This document shows positions 1 to 11,200 of a stretch of DNA of 64,000 nucleotides, piece by piece (the first letter of the stretch is position 1; every line of letters begins with the position of its first letter). A program made the position numbers and the translations under genes. The notes under the pieces are model-generated. The model searched no databases. It worked only from the letters and a program-made list of their open reading frames with translations, and was not told the DNA's origin. Source of the DNA: Chitinophaga fulva (GTDB taxonomy: Bacteria > Bacteroidota > Bacteroidia > Chitinophagales > Chitinophagaceae); the NCBI RefSeq assembly GCF_012927205.1, contig NZ_JABBGC010000001.1:3534810-3598809 (forward strand). The letters run 5' to 3'.

Positions 1-1019
1 ATACCACCACTTCAGGTATGGGGGTAGTAGAGACGCCGGACTATCGTATCATGGGGTTGTCGCTGGAAGGCAGATGGCAGATAGACCGTAACAACTACCT
101 CATCGGGGAAATAGCCAAGTCTTCCCTGCCTTATTATGAGCGCAAGCTTAATCATGATGGTCTCGGCAGCAGTATGACCAGTTTCGGCGATCGTAGTAAT
201 GAAGCCTATGCGCTGAGTGGATTTTCGTATATCCCCTTGACCAAAACGAGGATCAATGCCATGTTCAAAAGGATGGGGGCCAATTTTCAGTCCTTCAGTT
301 TGTATGCCACTGGCTCAGCACAGAATGCCTGGATGGTGAAAGTGGACCAGCCTTTCTTTCAGCAGCAGCTGATGATTACCGGTAGCCTGAAGCAGAATGT
401 GTACACCAGCGTTTTTGAGCATAGCAGTTACCGTAGCAGCACTGTATTCAAAAGCATACAAGCTACTTTCCGCCGGAAAAAATGGCCGGTAGTATCGGTA
501 GGGTATTATCCGACCTCGCAGCTGATGAAGCTGAGTGACGACAGATTTGTGGAGAACCTGTTTTATACCATGTCGGGTACTGCTAGTTACTATTATCAGT
601 CCGGGCGGGCCACTATGAATACTATCTTCTCCGGGACACGGTTCTATAACCGGCAGGTGGACAGCAACTTTGTGTATTTCAACAGTACCAATTTGTTGCT
701 GAACCATACGGTGTTTATCGGGAAGTTTACGCTGAACGGCGGACTTTCATCGGCTACCAATCAGGATTACGCGCTATATGGCGCTGACGGAGGTGTTCAG
801 TACAAAGTAACCAACTGGCTGGAGATCGGGGGCGGAATCAAATATAATTATCAGACAGTATATCAATTAAAACAAACCGGCTATTCTGCCAATACCAGGA
901 TCAATATTCCGAAGGTGGGAGAGATAGCACTGATGGCCGATAAAGGATTTGTACCAGGTGTGAACAGGCAGCTGGTATCTAATGAAACCGGCCGTTTAAC
1001 CTATACCAAAGTGTTCTAA
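1..1019 (+). CDS. Outer-membrane beta-barrel-like protein, C-terminal part (5' end outside window)
   Basis: The reading frame is open from base 3, so the true start lies upstream of the window; the first ATG inside (18) is internal. The visible 338 or so residues are rich in alternating polar/hydrophobic strands with many Tyr, Ser, Asn and Gly, and contain no transmembrane helices. The protein ends in -YTKVF. A terminal aromatic residue is typical of outer-membrane barrels, so a beta-barrel is the likeliest fold. It lies 9 bases before a secreted TANFOR-like protein and heads the gene train that leads into the giant Rhs protein. A role as an export or anchoring pore for that train is inference from position only. 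No named family was recognised. Confidence 0.6.
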   Translation, partial: TTTSGMGVVETPDYRIMGLSLEGRWQIDRNNYLIGEIAKSSLPYYERKLNHDGLGSSMTSFGDRSNEAYALSGFSYIPLTKTRINAMFKRMGANFQSFSLYATGSAQNAWMVKVDQPFFQQQLMITGSLKQNVYTSVFEHSSYRSSTVFKSIQATFRRKKWPVVSVGYYPTSQLMKLSDDRFVENLFYTMSGTASYYYQSGRATMNTIFSGTRFYNRQVDSNFVYFNSTNLLLNHTVFIGKFTLNGGLSSATNQDYALYGADGGVQYKVTNWLEIGGGIKYNYQTVYQLKQTGYSANTRINIPKVGEIALMADKGFVPGVNRQLVSNETGRLTYTKVF

Positions 1020-1028
1020 AAATATCGT

Positions 1029-2120
1029 ATGAAAAGATCCCTATTCCTGTTGTTGGCCCTTGGGCTGTCACTACGTGTAGCCGCGCAGGTTAGCATGACC
1101 ATACAGCTGCCACCTGCCGGTGTAATGCTGAAAGCTCAGCTATGGAATATTGTATTGGTATCTGCATCCAATGCGTCAGTGAATATGCGTATCACCATGC
1201 GGCTTACAGATCCGCAGACCAATCAGCCGTTGCTGACAGGTATCACCCGCAACATTCTGTTGAACAAAGGCGCGCGGCAGTTACAGTTACAGGATTTTAT
1301 GCCGGTGCAATACGAATATCTTTCTCCTGCTATCGACCGAAGCGCCAATGGTTTTCTGCCTTCAGGCAATTATATGGCCTGTTACAGCATGATTGTGGAA
1401 GGCGATAAATCCGGTAACCAGCCTGGAGAAGATTGTATTCCGTTTACCATTGAGCCGGTGAGTCCGCCGCTGCTGAATACGCCGGCCAATAAAAGTGAGC
1501 TGGAAACAATCTTGCCTCAGTTTACCTGGATACCACCCGCACCGCTTAATTTGTTCAGTGATCTCAACTACGATCTGACTCTTACCGAAGTATATCCTGG
1601 TCAGTCGCCCGAAGAAGCCATCCAGCAGAACATCGCGGTATACCGAGCGCCCGCGCTGCGGAACATTTTTGCCAACTACCCATCCGGAGGTGTTCAACTG
1701 GATACCGGCAGGCAATATGCCTGGTCCGTGACAGCCCGCAACGGTCGATTATTTGCCGCCCAGACAGAGGTATGGACATTCCGAATTAAGTCGCTGGCCA
1801 AACCGGGCAATACGCCAGCTGGTGCATATGTGCAACTGAAAAGGGAGCTGGATGGCGCCGTGGTAAAAGCCGGGCGTATGCTGAGTGTGAGCTATACCAA
1901 CGAAACCGCCGACAGCACTTTGCACTACGAGATCATACCACTGGAAGCCGGCCAGCGAGCCGCTGCCGAAGGGACGTTGAAAGCGGAGCGGGGACATAAC
2001 CGTTTTGAAGTGCCGCTGGAGCGCAAAGGATTGTCCAACGGACGTTTGTACCTGTTTCGCCTGTTGAATTCCCGCGGGGAATACTGGCAGCTGAAATTTA
2101 TCTATAATAAAGAAGATTAA
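1029..2120 (+). CDS. Secreted TANFOR-like / fibronectin-like protein
   Basis: This is a 363-aa protein with a clear signal peptide (MKRSLFLLLALGLSLRVAAQ) and probable cleavage after AAQ. Residues ~20-140 form a beta-rich domain beginning VSMTIQLPPAG. Residues ~145-255 look like a fibronectin-type module (PPLLNTPANKSELETILPQ, then FTW, ending ...WTFRI). The layout resembles proteins called TANFOR-domain proteins in Bacteroidota, which often precede RHS genes; that match is from memory and tentative. It is translated 9 bases after the barrel-like protein and 36 bases before the giant SpvB/RHS-like protein, so co-transcription is likely. It is probably periplasmic or surface-exposed, with unknown function. 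Confidence 0.65.
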   Translation: MKRSLFLLLALGLSLRVAAQVSMTIQLPPAGVMLKAQLWNIVLVSASNASVNMRITMRLTDPQTNQPLLTGITRNILLNKGARQLQLQDFMPVQYEYLSPAIDRSANGFLPSGNYMACYSMIVEGDKSGNQPGEDCIPFTIEPVSPPLLNTPANKSELETILPQFTWIPPAPLNLFSDLNYDLTLTEVYPGQSPEEAIQQNIAVYRAPALRNIFANYPSGGVQLDTGRQYAWSVTARNGRLFAAQTEVWTFRIKSLAKPGNTPAGAYVQLKRELDGAVVKAGRMLSVSYTNETADSTLHYEIIPLEAGQRAAAEGTLKAERGHNRFEVPLERKGLSNGRLYLFRLLNSRGEYWQLKFIYNKED

Positions 2121-2156
2121 TGGGAACCGAAGCCCTATACCTAAAAATAAAGAGAA

Positions 2157-5100
2157 ATGATATTGGCTATTGCTGAAAAGTGGAAGAAAGCAATTGCCTG
2201 CTTTCTGCTGGCAATAATTTATGTTGAAACGGTAGTGCCGGGCTATGCGCTGGGCAGTCCACATAGCGGCCGGATTCCGGTCAAAGTAACGGAAACGCCC
2301 GTACGCGAATGGCTGTCTGTAGCTCCTCCGGCAGCGCCGGAGCCTAAAGCATCCGCACCTGCTCCCGCAGATAAGGTGGATGGTGGTCCTACGCAACCGG
2401 AGGCTACTTCTTTTACCGCCGTGGGAAGTGATAAAATGGTGGACCTGTTTACCGGGGATTTCTCCTATAGCATTCCGTTGCTGGACGTGGGCGGTTATCC
2501 GCTGGCGCTGGGTTATAACAGCGGCATCTCCATGGACCAGGAAGCCAGCTGGACAGGGCTGGGATGGAACCTGAACCCGGGCAGCATCACGCGTAACATG
2601 CGCGGTATCCCGGATGATTTTAACGGGGAAGATCAGATTACCAAAACGCTTTCTGTGAATGAGAATAAGACGACGGGAGGATCGCTGGGTATCACTACGG
2701 AGCTGTTTGGTTTTGATCTTAAAAAAGTCGGAAAATTGGTATCTGATAGTATCAGTGGTGGTTTTACAGCCACTGCAGGTATCTATAACAATACTTATCG
2801 TGGCTGGGGAGCGGAGGCCGGGTTTAATACCAGTCTGAGTGTGGGTATACAAGGCGCCGGTTCTCTGACCGCCGGGATGGGGCTTTCCAACAGCACTTCT
2901 GACGGGGTTACCATCAGTCCAAGCCTGGATGTACAGACCTCCGCTATAAAGAATGGGGATGGTGGATCATTCACGGGTAATCTGTCGATTGGTTCAGCTT
3001 ATAATACCCGTTCCGGTATGAAAGCCCTGCAGTTTTCCGGGGGGGTAAGAATGTCCACCGACCAGCTGAAAAGACCCTATACCTTTTCAGCCATGGCTGA
3101 CAGCAGGATTTCATTTGCTTATCCAAGCTCCACGCCGAATATCAATATGGCCTATACGAATAGTATGTTTACCGGTAAGCTGGCAGTAGGTTTTGAGGTG
3201 AATGGCGTTCACTTTAACATATTTGGTAGCGGTTATCAGTTGAAACAGACCATTGAGCGGGAAGATCAGAAGCGTACTTTACCCGCCTACGGTTATCTGC
3301 ACTATGAAGACGGGGCTAGAAGACCGGAGGCATTGCTGGATTTCAACAGAGAGCGTGAGCTGCCTGTGAAAGAGGCGCTGAAAACCATTGGTATCCCTTC
3401 CTATACATATGATGTATTTTCCATTTCAGGAGAGGGTACCGGTGGGATGTTCAGGGCATATCGCAGTGATATAGGTTACATGTATGACCCTTATCTGAAG
3501 ACTAAAGATAAATCGTTTACCGGTGGCGTAGACCTTGGTGTAGGATCTCTTTACCATCTGGGTGCTAACCTTGATATGACTTCTTCCAACACCACCACTA
3601 CAGCATGGCAGGCGAATAATGCGCTTGCGCGGGAAGTGGCATTTACATCTTCCGAAAAAAATTATGAAGCTGCTTACTTTAGAAATCCCGGTGAGATGTC
3701 CATCAATCCCAAAGCATTTTACGAGACAGTGGGAGGTGATGATGTAGTGACCGCGCAACTCAAAGGCGACGGTAGTTCAGATATCGGTACCACGGGTAGC
3801 CTTTATCGTTATAAAAATGGTGAGCACGTGGGCCTGTTACCTATTACGGCAACGACTGCCCGTAAAACGGAACGTGATAAGAGAACACAGCTGATCACTT
3901 ACCTGAATGCGAAGGAGGCAAGCGAAGCGGGGTTGACGCGGTTTATTGAAAACTACCGGGAGAATAAGTATACGTTTGATAATTGTAATACAAAGTATGC
4001 AGGCGACCCCGAAGAGAAAAGGGGCATTTATGCTGAGTACGAAACACATGGGGGGGCCTCGTTAGGTTCCTGTAATCAAAGAGGCTATACTTTTTGGGAT
4101 TTGGAAACATTGATGGCCATGACCCCTGGTATAAAATTGCCTTATGACTATTTCATGATGACAAGCAGATACCGGTTAAGAGCTCCTGTAACCGGTGTTT
4201 ATACTGTTCATTGTGAATTTAACGATCACTTTGCTCTCTCCGTGAATGGGAAAGAGATTAACGACTTCCAAAAGGATTGGAATGGGAGGGACGAAAACCA
4301 TGATGAATATTATTCCATTAATCTGGAAAAAGGTAAGATGTATGATGTGGCTATGTGGTATATGAACACAGAAGCAGACGGGTTTCTGAGTGTTAAATGG
4401 CAATGCGGTAATGTTGCTGTTACAGAAGATGACCTTTTTCTTCCCAATCCTCCGGATAACTTTGAAGTGGTGCCGGGAAAGCTGAATAAGGAAAAGCGGA
4501 TAAATAGTTTCCGCAAACCGCACCATATTTCTGAGGTCAATGTGCTGAATGCAGATGGTAAACGTTACGTATACGGATTACCTGTTTATAACCTTAAACA
4601 GGAAGAAGTAACCTTCTCAGCTGACTATGGCAGAGCTAATGCGGCAGAAGGGGTGGTGAACTATAACTCCGCCAGTGACAAGGAGCGTGATGACTCTACC
4701 TCCAATAACAGAGGTAACGAACATTATTTTAATAAGGAAGAAATTCCGGCTTATGCGCATTCCTTCCTCTTAACTGGCATTGTTTCCCCCGATTATGTTG
4801 ATATCACCGGAGATGGCATCACAGATGATGATGCCGGTAATGCCGTGAAGTTTAACTATACAAGAACCGCTGGTGTCAACAATCCTTATAAATGGCGTAC
4901 ACCCTACACTAAATTTGCTACCTATAATGAAGGCCTGAAAACAGACCGTCGTGATGATAAAGGCAGCTATGTATATGGAGAAAAGGAGTTGTGGTACCTG
5001 AACTCAGTTGAATCGAAGAATATGATCGCGATATTCAAACTGGGAGACCGGGAAGATTTATTGCCGATTGACCGTAACGGCGCCAAAATCGTTGGCAGCA

Positions 5101-7763
5101 AACAGGCCAAACGACTGGAAGAGATCAATCTATATGTAAAAGCAGAATACCTGAAGGACAGTGTTAACGCCAAACCGGTAAAAACGGTCCATTTCGAGTA
5201 TTCGTATGAGTTATGTCCTGGTGTAAACGCACCGGAAGGCAGTGCAGGCAAGTTGACGCTGAAAAAGCTCTGGTTCTCTTATAATGGTAACGAAAGCAAG
5301 ACGAACAAGGTTCGTAACCAGCAGAATGCTTACGTATTCCATTATAATAGTAATAATCCGGGATATAACAGTAAGTCATTTGACCGGTGGGGTAATTATA
5401 AGAATCCTAAAGATAACCCCAACTATACCGACAGGGACCCCATCAGCAATGTGGAGATGCCTTATGCCTTACAAGACAGTACGTTAGCAGCTAAAAACGT
5501 GGCTGCCTGGACGCTGGACTCCATCGTGCTGCCTTCCGGTGGACGGATGAAAGTGACTTATGAAGCGGATGATTATGCGTATGTGCAGCATCGTCGTGCC
5601 AGCAAAATGACGCGGATTGCAGGCTTCGCTGGTTCACGCCCGCAGTATACGGGGGATCTTACTGATAATTTATATGAAATAGCAGGTGGTCGTCATGACA
5701 ATCTCTATGTGGCATTTGATGCAGCATCACCTGTTACTTCCAACAAAGAAGTCTTTGATAACTATTTGTCGGAGCTGCATGATACCGTCTTTTTCAGGTT
5801 GTATGTGAAGATGCCTTCAGATACTTATGGCTCAGGGTATGAATATGTGCCTTGTTATGCATTTCTTGACAGAAGCGATTATGGATTCATTAATAATGGG
5901 AATACCATCTTCGTAAAATTACGTCCGCTTAAAGCCAATGGTGAAGAAGGTGGTAGTTATAGCCCGTTGGCGAAAGCGGCGGTACAATTCCTGCGACTGA
6001 ACCTGCCTTCCAAAGCATTCCCGGATTCCGAGATGGCGGATATGGATCCGATAAAAGCTATCCAGACAATTGTGGAGCTGAGTACGAACCTGCCCTCCAA
6101 ACTGAGGCGTTTTGACGAAACGGCCCGCAGGAATGGCTGGGCGATGAAGGTAGATCTGAAACGTTCACACGCCAGGTTAAATGATCCTTTATATAAGAAA
6201 TATGGTGGTGGCCTCCGGGTGAAACGTATCGAAATTTATGATCACTGGAATGCTATGACCGGTCAGAAGGAATCTAAATATGGTACCGAATACAGTTATA
6301 CGACCACCATTAAGGTGGACGGTACAGAAAGACAGATCAGTAGCGGTGTAGCCAGTTATGAACCGGTGCTGGGCGGGGAGGAGAACTCCTGGCATACGCC
6401 GGTAATGTATAAAGACCAATTAGCTGCCCTGGCGCCTACTTCTGTTAGTTATGTAGAAACGCCGTTGGGAGAATCTTTCTTCCCGGCTGCATCAGTAGGC
6501 TACAGTAAGGTACAGACCAAGTCCATTTATTCCAAAAATGTCCGTTCCGCTAAAGGCTATGAGGAGACCTGCTTCTATACTGCCTATGACTTCCCGACAA
6601 TAGTGGCCAATTCTGAAATTGAGCGGCCATACAGTAAGGCTATGTTCAAGCCGAGGTTGGGGAGTATAATGAATATTGATACCCGTTATTACCTCGCATT
6701 GAGTCAGGGCTTTAAAATAGAACTGAATGATATGCATGGAAAGATGCGTTCACAGAAGTTTTATAGTGCAGGAAAGGCTCCGCAGTTGATCAAGTCGGCT
6801 GCCTATTTCTACAAGGTAGACAATGAATCAGCGGTACAGAAACATCTTAATAATGAGGTGCTGGCCATCGATAAGTCCGGCAAGATAGAGGCTTCCTTTA
6901 TCGGTAAGGATGTGGAGTTGATGACCGACATGCGCCGTCAGATATTTGAGAGTGTGGCTGGTAACATAGTGGTGGATCTGGATGCCTTCACTATTGGGGT
7001 TATTCCGGTACCGATTCCTACCTCTTTCCCGATGCCGCAGAGCGAAGAGAATATTTTCAATTCTGTTGCTATTACCAAGGTGATCCATCGTCATGGTATC
7101 CTCGATAGAGTGGAAGCATTTGAAAATGGTAGTAAGGTGGTAACCCAAAATCTGTTGTACGATGCAGAGACCGGAGATGTGTTACTGACTTCTGTTCAGA
7201 ATGAGTTTGGCGACTCCACTTATCAGTTTAGCTATCCGGCTCACTGGGCTTATGATGGTATGAGTGGCGCTTATAAAAATATCAATACCACTGCCAAAAA
7301 CGTGTATGTAAAAGGAGGGAGGATCGTTTCCGGGCTGTCTGCAGCGGAAGCTAACCAATATTTCGCTTCCGGTGATGAGATCATTACGTACTCCCGTAAC
7401 CGTGTGGCCGGAGATGAGTGTGCTCCAATTTTAGCCACTTTCCCCAGCTCCGGTAAAATATGGGCGTTGGATGCCAATGCGCTGAATGGCGGTACCCCGG
7501 ACATTTATTTCCTGACAGCAGAGGGGACACCGTTTACCGGTAATGATGTTACAATGAAGATTGTACGTTCTGGTCGTAAAAATATTCAGGCGCAGATTGG
7601 CACCGTGGTGATGATGAAAAGCCCGCTGGTATGGAATAACGGTGCTTATAAACTGCAGATTGACAAGGATAAACAGATCCTCAGTGCTTCCATGACAGAA
7701 TATAAGCAGAACTGGCATGTGGAGGATAAAAAGAACTCATATAAAGAATGTGCCTACAAATAA
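2157..7763 (+). CDS. Giant secreted SpvB/RHS-like protein with PA14-like module
   Basis: This 1868-aa protein has an N-terminal hydrophobic signal (residues ~10-30, AIACFLLAIIYVETVVPGYA) followed by a Pro/Ala-rich linker. Residues ~83-160 carry the signature of RHS/SpvB-type shell proteins: VDLFTGDFSYSIPL, then LGYNSGI, then a SWTGLGWNLNPGSITR stretch. Residues ~660-755 resemble a PA14 carbohydrate-binding module (YRLRAPVTGVYTVHCEFND, then FLSVKW). The remainder is beta-rich with RHS-like strand patterns but no toxin-like C-terminus; it ends EDKKNSYKECAYK. By analogy with SpvB/TcB proteins it could form part of a shell or scaffold for the downstream Rhs proteins. That functional link is inference; the gene order supports it but does not prove it. 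Confidence 0.7.
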   Translation: MILAIAEKWKKAIACFLLAIIYVETVVPGYALGSPHSGRIPVKVTETPVREWLSVAPPAAPEPKASAPAPADKVDGGPTQPEATSFTAVGSDKMVDLFTGDFSYSIPLLDVGGYPLALGYNSGISMDQEASWTGLGWNLNPGSITRNMRGIPDDFNGEDQITKTLSVNENKTTGGSLGITTELFGFDLKKVGKLVSDSISGGFTATAGIYNNTYRGWGAEAGFNTSLSVGIQGAGSLTAGMGLSNSTSDGVTISPSLDVQTSAIKNGDGGSFTGNLSIGSAYNTRSGMKALQFSGGVRMSTDQLKRPYTFSAMADSRISFAYPSSTPNINMAYTNSMFTGKLAVGFEVNGVHFNIFGSGYQLKQTIEREDQKRTLPAYGYLHYEDGARRPEALLDFNRERELPVKEALKTIGIPSYTYDVFSISGEGTGGMFRAYRSDIGYMYDPYLKTKDKSFTGGVDLGVGSLYHLGANLDMTSSNTTTTAWQANNALAREVAFTSSEKNYEAAYFRNPGEMSINPKAFYETVGGDDVVTAQLKGDGSSDIGTTGSLYRYKNGEHVGLLPITATTARKTERDKRTQLITYLNAKEASEAGLTRFIENYRENKYTFDNCNTKYAGDPEEKRGIYAEYETHGGASLGSCNQRGYTFWDLETLMAMTPGIKLPYDYFMMTSRYRLRAPVTGVYTVHCEFNDHFALSVNGKEINDFQKDWNGRDENHDEYYSINLEKGKMYDVAMWYMNTEADGFLSVKWQCGNVAVTEDDLFLPNPPDNFEVVPGKLNKEKRINSFRKPHHISEVNVLNADGKRYVYGLPVYNLKQEEVTFSADYGRANAAEGVVNYNSASDKERDDSTSNNRGNEHYFNKEEIPAYAHSFLLTGIVSPDYVDITGDGITDDDAGNAVKFNYTRTAGVNNPYKWRTPYTKFATYNEGLKTDRRDDKGSYVYGEKELWYLNSVESKNMIAIFKLGDREDLLPIDRNGAKIVGSKQAKRLEEINLYVKAEYLKDSVNAKPVKTVHFEYSYELCPGVNAPEGSAGKLTLKKLWFSYNGNESKTNKVRNQQNAYVFHYNSNNPGYNSKSFDRWGNYKNPKDNPNYTDRDPISNVEMPYALQDSTLAAKNVAAWTLDSIVLPSGGRMKVTYEADDYAYVQHRRASKMTRIAGFAGSRPQYTGDLTDNLYEIAGGRHDNLYVAFDAASPVTSNKEVFDNYLSELHDTVFFRLYVKMPSDTYGSGYEYVPCYAFLDRSDYGFINNGNTIFVKLRPLKANGEEGGSYSPLAKAAVQFLRLNLPSKAFPDSEMADMDPIKAIQTIVELSTNLPSKLRRFDETARRNGWAMKVDLKRSHARLNDPLYKKYGGGLRVKRIEIYDHWNAMTGQKESKYGTEYSYTTTIKVDGTERQISSGVASYEPVLGGEENSWHTPVMYKDQLAALAPTSVSYVETPLGESFFPAASVGYSKVQTKSIYSKNVRSAKGYEETCFYTAYDFPTIVANSEIERPYSKAMFKPRLGSIMNIDTRYYLALSQGFKIELNDMHGKMRSQKFYSAGKAPQLIKSAAYFYKVDNESAVQKHLNNEVLAIDKSGKIEASFIGKDVELMTDMRRQIFESVAGNIVVDLDAFTIGVIPVPIPTSFPMPQSEENIFNSVAITKVIHRHGILDRVEAFENGSKVVTQNLLYDAETGDVLLTSVQNEFGDSTYQFSYPAHWAYDGMSGAYKNINTTAKNVYVKGGRIVSGLSAAEANQYFASGDEIITYSRNRVAGDECAPILATFPSSGKIWALDANALNGGTPDIYFLTAEGTPFTGNDVTMKIVRSGRKNIQAQIGTVVMMKSPLVWNNGAYKLQIDKDKQILSASMTEYKQNWHVEDKKNSYKECAYK

Positions 7764-7773
7764 TATAACAACT

Positions 7774-8247
7774 ATGAATACACGTATAATTATCATAATG
7801 GTTGGGCTGATGTTGATGTTGGGTCGCGGATATGCCCAAATATCAGCAGAAGGACAGAAGATGCAGGGTCGTTGGGAAATAGTGAAGGTGGAGGCAACGT
7901 TGTTCAGCCAGGGAGATGAAAAGGTATTGGAGCGGAAGGTATTAACGGTGAAAGATTCTATTATGACGGCAAGCAGGGAAATTCCCTTACTGTTACAGTT
8001 TGAGGGAAATATATGTAAGATAGGAGCCATAAGCGAAATCGACAGTTGCCGGTGGGAGCCCCCTTTCCTTTTGTTATATGAAGCAACCACGAGACAGACG
8101 CCCCCTTTGTATAAATTTTGGTGGTATGATGTTTCTGTTGAAGGGCAATTGACTTTCAAGTTACCGGCAATCTATTATATGGATGCCGGACATAAACTAC
8201 CGGTCAAACAGGTATTCATCTGTACTTATGACAATAAACGCAAATAG
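7774..8247 (+). CDS. Small secreted lipocalin-like protein
   Basis: The ATG at 7774 is chosen because it opens directly into a signal peptide (MNTRIIIIMVGLMLMLGRGYAQ). An upstream in-frame start at 7717 would overlap the previous gene and prefix the signal. The mature part (~135 aa) begins with a G-R-W motif (KMQGRWEIVKVEA), the usual first strand of lipocalin-like Bacteroidota proteins, and contains one Cys pair region (ICKIGAISEIDSC). It sits 10 bases after the giant SpvB/RHS-like gene and 33 bases before the adhesin-like gene, so it belongs to the same transcription unit. The function is unknown. A chaperone or accessory role for the large neighbours is possible but not shown. Confidence 0.6.
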   Translation: MNTRIIIIMVGLMLMLGRGYAQISAEGQKMQGRWEIVKVEATLFSQGDEKVLERKVLTVKDSIMTASREIPLLLQFEGNICKIGAISEIDSCRWEPPFLLLYEATTRQTPPLYKFWWYDVSVEGQLTFKLPAIYYMDAGHKLPVKQVFICTYDNKRK

Positions 8248-8280
8248 CCGGGTTTGAGTGAATACGTTTTCGTGTTTCAA

Positions 8281-11200
8281 ATGAATTGTATGCAAAAAAT
8301 TAGTATTTATTTATTTATAGCGGTTTCGGTAATATGTCTCCTGTTGGGAAATACACATGCTGACGCCCAGTGTCTCAACTGGAGTATACAGACGCAGGTA
8401 GACAGTGCTACCTGCAGTTCTAACGGCCGGGTTGCAATTACTATCACTGGCGCTGACAAGCCCAGCTTAGGAAGTTTTCTATATAGCCTTACTCCTTTAA
8501 GTGCTGGCGGGGTAAAAATTACGCAGAGTACCACTCCTGTATTGGACAATCTACCACCGGCAAAGTATGAATTAACAGTTGAGGCGGTGTGTAATGGTAC
8601 TCCTGTTTCTCAATCGGTTCAGATACGTGTTCCGGGTGTTTATAAAAACGTTACATTATATACAACTCCTAAGTTGAAAACATATGGTGACTGTGCCTTT
8701 GGGGGAGCTGAATGTAAGATTTTGGAAGGAAGTAAACCATTTACAATCAGTATTGTGGATGCTCCGGTGACCTATTCCGGGGCACGTAGTTTCACTGCAA
8801 CCGATAGCATATATGTAATCCGAAATCTAAATGCTGGAAAGTACAAAATTGCTGTTGAAGATGCCTGTAATACACGCCAGGTAGACAGTGCTGTTATAGC
8901 CAAAGATAATTTGCCCATAAGTCAGACGAACAATATAGTGGTCGACAAATCCAATTGCCGGTTTTATGTTATCACGGCTGTCCAATTTTATGATCGGACC
9001 GATCTTGAGTCTCATTATACCTATGCATTGTCCTATAATAAGGGACCAATCGGATCTTTTAAGCGTTTGGGTAGCCAGGTGGATACAGTCGTTCTTCCCC
9101 AGGGCACTACAATGAATGATGTTGATGGAAAATATGTTGGAGTGTATCTTAAATCGGATTGTGGTGATACGATCTTCAATCAACGAGCTATAGTAGCGCC
9201 TTTCGCGACTACCTCCAACAGCCTTAATTGTAATGGCACTTATAATGTAAACTATCAGGTTTATCAATTTAATTATGTTTGTTTTCCATTAATGGGCACA
9301 CTAAAGGATAATGAAACAAATACAACTGTTTATTATGATACGCTAAATGGACCCATCAGTAACAATGCAGCAGGCTTCTTTTCCAATGTGGTGCCGGGAA
9401 ATTACACTATGACACTGAGAGATAAAGGAGGCTTCACGATGACATATCCAATAACTGTCAGTAAACCGGATATTGGGTATTCGATTACACTTCTTGCATC
9501 GGACGGATTCTATGGGAAAGATGGCGCAATTAGTTTTGTGCTTCGACGTAATAGTGGTGCCTGGATGAAGAATACCGTCATTCAGTTAGTTAGTCCGTCT
9601 AATCTTAGTTTTTCGTATGACATGAAGAATAACCCTGCTATTGCGGGATTTGTTGTAAATAATACGTACGGGCCAAATCCTCAGGATTTCTCTACCGGAA
9701 GTTACCTGTTCAGGGTGACAGATTCCTGTGGTACTTATGATCTGCCGGCAGTTGTAATGGAAAAAGATGTATATCGTTATAAATGGACCTATTCAATGCA
9801 ACAAACCTGTGCCGGAGGAAAAATTACACCCTCAGGGACAAAAACTTATGCAGGGCTAACTGATAATAGTGTCTACTACAAAATAACAGATGGACCGTCA
9901 GGTGTTGGAACGGTAATACGTAATGGTGAGAGTCTTATTCTATCAAAACCAGGAGAATACACGATAGCCATCGGAGCGAACAACTACATAATTGATTATA
10001 AAGTAAATAGTAAGAAAATCACGTATTATAACCCGCAGGACCTGAATCTTGATCGTAACCAGACACTTGGCTGGGTATGCCCGGGTGCTGCACCAAATAC
10101 CGGAACTATTCGTACCCAAGCGATTGGGGGAAGGAGCGGCTCCCGTCAGTATACCTATAAACTGGCAGAACAAGGTAAGGGAGCCACTGGGCCATATTTG
10201 GATAGTAACAATACTGGCCGTTTTTCGTCTAATGTTCGTTATTCCCTGATGAAGAATACTAATTATTCTATCCAGGTAGTTGATGAGTGCGAGACTTCGA
10301 TAGTTCAGGACATACAAATTCTGGATTTCGCCACCTACCAGATCATTACCACAGACAAACCTATGTTCTGTGTTGGTGACACTGTCTACCTGAAAGCAAT
10401 CAATCTGCCTACAACCGCTAAAAACTACTATTGGGAATTCCCTAATAGCAGCACCATCAGAGAAGGGCAAAGTCAGGTAATCTACAACGTTGATTCTTCG
10501 AAGGCTGGTAAATATAAGGTGACCATTAACTCAGACCTCTGCGGTCAACCTATTAAAGGCGAAGTTGATATCAAAGTGGCACCTTATACCATCCGTTGTT
10601 ATAGTGCTGTGACCGATACCAGTGTGAACCCGTACATCCATGGCTTGCTCGGTAACTGGAGGCCTTCCCGTAACTATGTGTACTATGGGGCCAGGGCACA
10701 GGCTGATCCGGCTGTGAAGACCGATATCCGGAGAGATGGTGCCTATGGTGATTTTATGTCTTTCTGGGAAAAGCAGACAGCTTCCTGGACACCCCATCAG
10801 GATACTAGCCGTTGGGTATGGAACGCGGAAAGCACTGTTTTTAGTAAAAAAGGTTTTGAACTGGAGAACAAAGATCCTTTAGGCCGATATAATGCAGGTC
10901 TCTATGGATACGATGGCGCTGTGCCTGTAGCGGTAGTGCAGAATAGCCGTTACCGTGAGTCTGGATTCGATGGTTTTGAAGACTACGATTTTGTGGCCGG
11001 CAAATGCGATGACGGATTTTGTCCCGTAGGTCGTCATTTCGATTTCTCCCGTTATAAAAATAAGCTGAGCAATGAACAGAGCCATACCGGAAGATTCAGT
11101 TTAAAGGCAGCCAAAGGCGACAGCATCATGTTGTCGGCACTGGTGACGGATAGTGACAGGTTATTGACAGCGCCGGATTTCCAACAGGCGATTAAATGTA

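Noticed and set aside
1749..2852. 367-aa open frame on the minus strand
   Set aside because: It is antisense to two well-supported plus-strand genes; it has no domain pattern or signal and crosses their boundary.
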